The notes under the pieces: model-generated
Database searches by the model: none
What the model was told of the DNA's origin: nothing
What the model saw: the letters and a program-made list of their open reading frames with translations, nothing else
Source: Alphaproteobacteria bacterium
GTDB lineage: Bacteria; Pseudomonadota; Alphaproteobacteria; UBA2136; UBA6156
Assembly: GCA_020249005.1 (NCBI GenBank)
Contig: JADCGN010000083.1
Coordinates: 1-17,118, forward strand
Direction: 5' to 3'
DNA: 17,118 nucleotides
Part shown: positions 13,932-17,118 of the stretch, one piece after another
How the letters are laid out: every line of letters begins with the position of its first letter
Position numbering within the stretch: position 1 is the first letter of the stretch
Program-made: the position numbers and the translations under genes

Positions 13932-13958
13932 GTGCCTTAAGCAACAGGAACTCTGCCG

Positions 13959-14228
13959 ATGGAAAGCCCTACACCGCCCAGCCGGGCCGCTGCCGTGTTG
14001 GCCGAGGTGGATGAGGCGATGTGGTTGCGGGCGCGGGAAGGGGACGTGGCCGCCGCCAAGCTGGTGTACGCCCGGTTGGCCCAGCTGTTGCCGCCGCCCG
14101 CCCCGCCGCTGCCGCCCACCTGGGCGGAACTGCAAACACTGATCAACCACGTACAACAGCAACAGAAAGAGTTGGCGCATGGGCTTTTGGATGACACTGC
14201 TAAACTGGGTGCTGGCCCGCCTCGATGA
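13959..14228 (+). CDS. Small phage protein, probable terminase small subunit
   Basis: This 89-residue protein is assigned mainly by position: it directly precedes the large terminase and overlaps it by four bases (ATGA). The segment REGDVAAAKLVYARLAQLLP resembles the helix seen in many small-terminase-like phage proteins. A Pro-rich stretch (PPPAPPLPP) follows, then a helical tail with QQQQKELAHGL, possibly for oligomerisation. No complete N-terminal helix-turn-helix is visible; the protein is shorter than most TerS (100-180 residues), so it may be a reduced form or a different phage protein. AGGA lies 10 bases before the ATG. An intrinsic terminator stands 28 bases upstream, suggesting control by read-through. 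Confidence 0.6.
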   Translation: MESPTPPSRAAAVLAEVDEAMWLRAREGDVAAAKLVYARLAQLLPPPAPPLPPTWAELQTLINHVQQQQKELAHGLLDDTAKLGAGPPR

Positions 14229-15649
14229 GTACCGCACCCGCGACCGCGAACGGCAATGCCCCGGCCTGCGGGGCCGGAACATTCGCTGTGACTAGCACCA
14301 GCGAACTCTATGCAGCATTGCAACGCTGGCAAGCCAGCCTGGGGGGGTGGTACCGGCCGCATGGGCGCCAGCAGGCGTTCCATACGGCGGGGGCCACCGC
14401 GCATGAACGGCTCTTTCTGGCTGGCAACCGGGTGGGCAAAACCTTGGCCGGCGCGGCCGAGGTGGCCTTTCACCTGAGTGGTGCCTACCCACCCTGGTGG
14501 CGCGGCGTACGCTTTGCCCACCCGGTGCAAGCCTGGGCGGCGAGTGTGACGCGCGAGGCCACGCGGGATATTCTGCAGGGTACCTACTTGGGCAACGGTA
14601 GCCAACCCGGCGTGATTGAACCCACCCGCGTGGTGGCCCAGCGCCACAAGGGCGGCGGCGCGGTGGATACGGTGAGCATCCGCCACGCCAGCGGGGGCCT
14701 TTCCGTGCTGGGCTTTAAAAGCTTCGACCAAGGCCGCGCCAGCTTTCAGGGCACCGCCCGCCAGGTGGTGCACCTGGATGAAGAGCCGCCGCTCGAGGTG
14801 TATCAGGAAGCGCTGCTGCGCACCCTCACCGTGCAGGGCCACCTGTTGCTGACCATGACGCCGTTGCTGGGGTTAACCCCGCTGCTGCGGCATTTTCTGG
14901 GGCAGGAACACAGCGTACCACAGGCGGGCAAGGCGGTGGTGCGCGCCGGGTGGGCCGATGCCCTGCACCTGGATGCCGCCGCCCAGGCCCGGCTGCGCGC
15001 CAGCCTGCCCGCGCATGAGCTGGCCGCGCGCGAACACGGCGAGGTACGGGTTGGCAAGGGGCTTGTTTACCCGGTTGATGAGGCCGAGGTGGCGGTGCCG
15101 CGCTTTGCCATTCCGCCCCACTGGCGACGCATTGTGGGCGTGGATTTTGGCTTCGTGGCCCCCACCGCCGCGGTGTGGCTGGCGCATGATGCCGCCACCG
15201 ATACCGTGTACGTGACCGACACTTACGCGGTGAGCGAACGCACGCCCGCCGCGCATGCGGCGGCCATTCTGGCACGCGGCGTTTACCCGGCGGTGTGCGA
15301 CCCAGCCGGCCAAGCCGCCAGCCAACGCGACGGCGTGAGCCTGATGGAGCTGTACGCCCAAGCCGGGCTTCATTTCACCAAGGCCGACAACACCGTAGAG
15401 CACGGGCTGATGGTGGTGCTGGAGCGCCTGCGCACCGGGCGGCTGAAGGTGTTTACCGACTTACCTGCCTGGTGGGCCGAGTACCGCACCTACATGCGCG
15501 ACGCCAAAGGCCGCGTGGTGAAGCAAGATGACCATTTGCTGGACGCCACGCGCTACGCGGTGGTGAGCCTGAACTTGGCCCGCGCCACCGGCGAGGTGAC
15601 GGGGTTAAGTCGCCCACGTGGCCGAGAAAGTGATTGGCGTACGGTTTAA
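14225..15649 (+). CDS. Phage terminase large subunit (packaging ATPase/nuclease)
   Basis: This 474-residue motor protein translocates phage DNA into the procapsid and cuts concatemers. The N-terminal ATPase has a Walker A-like LAGNRVGKTLAG at about 66-77, Walker B with VVHLDEEPP near 180, and a coupling motif LLLTMTPLLG near 208. The C-terminal RNase H-like nuclease has VGVDFGFVAPTAAVW near 303 with its first catalytic aspartate, a middle acidic segment around AVCDPAGQ, and DDHLLDATRYAV near the end. All motor and nuclease motifs are intact, so this is not visibly decayed. The overall plan resembles the P22/Sf6-type large terminases, consistent with the P22-like portal. The start overlaps the preceding stop (ATGA), implying coupling. 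Codon use is like the resident genome, so the element may have been resident for some time. Confidence 0.92.
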   Translation: MSTAPATANGNAPACGAGTFAVTSTSELYAALQRWQASLGGWYRPHGRQQAFHTAGATAHERLFLAGNRVGKTLAGAAEVAFHLSGAYPPWWRGVRFAHPVQAWAASVTREATRDILQGTYLGNGSQPGVIEPTRVVAQRHKGGGAVDTVSIRHASGGLSVLGFKSFDQGRASFQGTARQVVHLDEEPPLEVYQEALLRTLTVQGHLLLTMTPLLGLTPLLRHFLGQEHSVPQAGKAVVRAGWADALHLDAAAQARLRASLPAHELAAREHGEVRVGKGLVYPVDEAEVAVPRFAIPPHWRRIVGVDFGFVAPTAAVWLAHDAATDTVYVTDTYAVSERTPAAHAAAILARGVYPAVCDPAGQAASQRDGVSLMELYAQAGLHFTKADNTVEHGLMVVLERLRTGRLKVFTDLPAWWAEYRTYMRDAKGRVVKQDDHLLDATRYAVVSLNLARATGEVTGLSRPRGRESDWRTV

Positions 15650-15671
15650 CCAATGAAGAGGAACAAGCCCG

Positions 15672-15977
15672 ATGGTGAGTCCACTCACGCAAACCTTAGT
15701 TTATACCACCACGGGCCGGCAGCGGCCCGTGTTGCTGACCGGCACCACCGCACGGTTTGTTTTGACCGTGCAACCGGGCGACTGCGGCAGAGTGCAAACC
15801 ACCTGCGACCCACCGGCCCAGATTCAGCACGGTACGGCCTTATGGGAGGACTTCGCCGGCGGCTTTGAAGGCGGTGTGAGCCAGGTGACAGCCTTGCGGG
15901 TGGTGCTCCACCACACTGCCGGTTGGGCCCAATTGGTGGTGCAACAGGAAGGGAACGGTGATGGAACAGCCCATTGA
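15672..15977 (+). CDS. Small phage protein of unknown function between terminase and portal
   Basis: This 101-residue protein looks beta-rich: alternating hydrophobic strands such as RPVLLTG, ARFVLTVQPG and ALRVVLHHTAGWAQLVVQQ, with the middle segment GTALWEDFAGGFEGGV. Small proteins of this general style occur among phage head genes, but I cannot name it. It has a good Shine-Dalgarno (AGAGGAAC) nine bases before the ATG, follows the terminase stop by 22 bases, and overlaps the portal start by 17 bases in another frame. That overlap supports real translation and coupling to the portal. Two cysteines (38 and 45) could form a pair. Confidence 0.65.
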   Translation: MVSPLTQTLVYTTTGRQRPVLLTGTTARFVLTVQPGDCGRVQTTCDPPAQIQHGTALWEDFAGGFEGGVSQVTALRVVLHHTAGWAQLVVQQEGNGDGTAH

Positions 15978-16740
15978 AGTGTTAAGCCGCCTGCGCGGCT
16001 ATTTTGAAAGTGCGGTTCAGGCCCCGGCCTACCTGGCCTGGCGCCAGGAAGCCAAGCTGGCGTGGGATTTTTACGACGGCAGCCAATGGGCGCCCGAGGA
16101 GGTGGCCAAGCTGGCCGAAGTGGGCCAGCCCGCGATTGTCATCAACAAAATCGCCGCCAAGATCGACAACGTGGCGGGCACCGAGGTGGCAGGGCGTACC
16201 CGCATTGTTTTCCGTAGCCGCAGCGGCCAAGTGGCGGAAGAGCAAGCCGCCCAAGTGTTGACCGACTTGCTGACCTACACCGCCGAGCGTACCGAACTGC
16301 CGCACGAGCTGAGCCGCGCCTTCCGCGCCGGGTTGGTGTGCGGGATTGGCTGGTTGGAGGTCGGCAGCGGGCCCGAACCCACGGTGCGCGCCGAAGATGA
16401 GTTGGCCGTGGTGTGGGACCCTCTCGCCCAGGCCGCCGACTTGGCCGATGCCCGCTTTGTGGCGCGGGAACGTTGGTTGGAGGCCGAGGCGGTGCGGGAA
16501 TTTTTCCCCGATCACGGCCCCGCCCTGATGGCAGCGCTGCGCGAGGAGGGGAGCTTGTTGCGTGGGCCTTACCAGCAGGTGGCTGCTCCGCTGTTGGGCA
16601 GCCAGGCCGTACCCTATTACGATGGCCAACGTGAGCTGTATCGGGTGGTGGAATTGCAGTACAAACGCAGCGTGCGCCAATGGCGGGTCCAGCAGCTGAA
16701 CGGCCGGGTGCAAGGCTATTACAGCCGCACCGAGGCCAAG
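15961..16740 (+). CDS. P22-like phage portal protein, N-terminal part, broken at a junction
   Basis: About 260 residues of portal protein are visible from the ATG at 15961, with AGGAAGGG as Shine-Dalgarno. The portal forms the dodecameric ring at the capsid vertex through which the terminase pumps DNA. Family-like segments are AWDFYDGSQW near 32-41, QPAIVINKIAAKIDNVAGTE near 58-77 and then RTRIVFRSR, the typical P22-type portal start. Later FRAGLVCGIGWLEV and RELYRVVELQYKR also fit. P22-type portals are 500-750 residues long, so well over half is missing. The reading frame stays open to base 17118, but after about 16740 the translation turns into Gly/Arg/Pro-rich sequence and the DNA belongs to an opposite-strand helicase. 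I therefore end the gene at the join rather than calling a fusion. Confidence 0.85.
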
Positions 16741-16750
16741 GCCGCCGCCG
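16731..16750. other. Chimeric junction between portal gene and helicase gene
   Basis: On the left side the plus strand encodes portal residues ending YYSRTEAK. On the right side the minus strand encodes helicase ending GGGGLGL and failing just where the family continues. Both gene identities meet in the simple GC-rich sequence around GAGGCCAAGGCCGCC, which could serve as overlap or microhomology. G+C rises from about 57-60% to about 65-83% per 60 bases. Confidence 0.8.
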
Positions 16751-17118
16751 CCCGCGGACAGGAAGAGCTCGCGCATGGCCGCGCCGACCTGCCGCGCGTC
16801 GTTCTTGCTGACGTCGGTGACGACAAAGGCCCGGGCGCAGGCGGCGTAGTTGAAGGGCGAGGCGAGGCGCAGGTGGGCCGGTGGCGAGGCCAGGCGGCGC
16901 CCCCCGGACCGGAGTTCGGCCAGGGCGAAGGGGTCCTCCGCGGCGCTGTCCGTCAGGGTGGCGGACGTCACGAGCACCCCGTGCGCCGGCTCCAACACGG
17001 TGCGCACCAGGGGTTCGGTGGGGTCGACCCAATGGCGGCGGAAGGCGGCGTCCGCCAGCCGGCCGCTGATCACCACCCCCTCGAACCAGTCGACGAAGTC
17101 AGGATCGTCGCCCGCGAC
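16735..17118 (-). CDS. DinG-type ATP-dependent DNA helicase, internal fragment
   Basis: Reading from the window edge, about 126 residues of an open frame enter at 17118 and run to the junction; neither end of the gene is present. VDWFEGVVISGRLADAAFRR and HWVDPTEPLVRTVLEP lead into GVLVTSATLTD, the DinG/Rad3-type motif. SPFNYAACARAFVVTDVS follows, then AAMRELFLSAGGGGLGL, which in this family is followed by F-T-A/S; here the sequence instead changes to the portal gene. The family is superfamily 2 helicases that unwind D-loops, R-loops or similar structures; the exact member is uncertain. Codon use (GTC, CTC, GAC, almost all third positions G or C) is unlike every other gene in the window. The minus frame staying open through the portal gene to 15982 is an accident. 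Confidence 0.8.

Larger units (their letters stand above)
13959..16740 (+). mobile_element. Phage packaging module (prophage, remnant or GTA-like), right part missing
   Basis: Gene order is small terminase-like, large terminase, small protein, P22-like portal, with overlapping or tightly spaced starts. Everything beyond the portal N-terminal part is lost at the junction near 16740. No integrase, repressor or att repeat can be seen, so the left boundary is only inferred to lie between 13781 and 13958. Confidence 0.7.

Noticed and set aside
15982..17076. A long minus-strand open frame of about 364 codons
   Set aside because: Only its first part (to about 16740) is real helicase sequence. The remainder is antisense to the portal gene, where the portal reading is clearly the coding one, and its composition is meaningless.
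15961..17118. A single plus-strand portal protein running to the window end, or a portal fusion
   Set aside because: After about 16740 the translation becomes Gly/Arg/Pro-rich with no portal character, while the opposite strand encodes a recognisable helicase. The open frame is an accident of high G+C.

Overview
The window looks like a metagenomic contig from a Gram-negative proteobacterium, most likely an alphaproteobacterium. Supporting signs are lpxC (lipid A), a 113-residue 7Fe ferredoxin of the FdxA type, a dnaX-ybaB-recR operon, and a bS16 gene with a long Ala/Lys/Glu-rich tail. Base composition is about 60% G+C with frequent TTG and GTG codons. The lineage call is an inference from gene types, because no database search was possible. 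Both ends of the window cut through genes.

Layout. 1-1156 (minus): a CBS-domain CorC-type protein, cut by the window edge, and ybeY. They diverge from metK (1225-2388, plus) through a compact region where the two -35 boxes overlap. 2418-5426 (minus): an apparent two-gene operon with an exported DsbA-like thioredoxin-fold protein upstream and a 653-residue protein of unknown function carrying a C-terminal membrane hairpin downstream. 5587-5928: fdxA with its own terminator. 5985-8567: dnaX, ybaB/ebfC and recR, the clamp-loader/recombination-repair cluster. 8640-8805 (minus): tRNA-Ala(CGC) and tRNA-Ile(GAT) under a strong promoter whose -35 box contains the stop codon of the gene upstream. 8844-10270 (minus): lpxC, translationally coupled to an unknown 191-residue protein. 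10360-12968 (minus): dnaN, rpsU, and the rpsP-rimM pair, with clear terminators after dnaN and rpsU.

13117-13820: an isolated lower-G+C gene of unknown function with its own strong promoter, ribosome binding site and terminator, resembling a phage 'moron' cassette. It is followed by an AT-rich island holding a TTGACA box and a second intrinsic terminator, then a phage packaging module: a small-terminase-like protein, a large terminase with intact ATPase and nuclease motifs, a small protein, and the N-terminal part of a P22-like portal protein. This may be a prophage, a prophage remnant or a gene-transfer-agent-like cluster. No integrase, lysogeny or structural genes beyond the portal are visible.

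The most important caution is at about 16731-16750. There the portal gene stops resembling itself, and the rest of the window encodes, on the opposite strand, an internal piece of a DinG-type helicase with much higher G+C and different codon use. This is best explained as a chimeric join between two genomes, although a real recombination scar cannot be excluded.

A recurring regulatory theme is that predicted promoters of dnaX and dnaN place the transcription start on the A of the ATG (leaderless mRNAs), and those of metK and lpxC leave only about 3 bases of leader.
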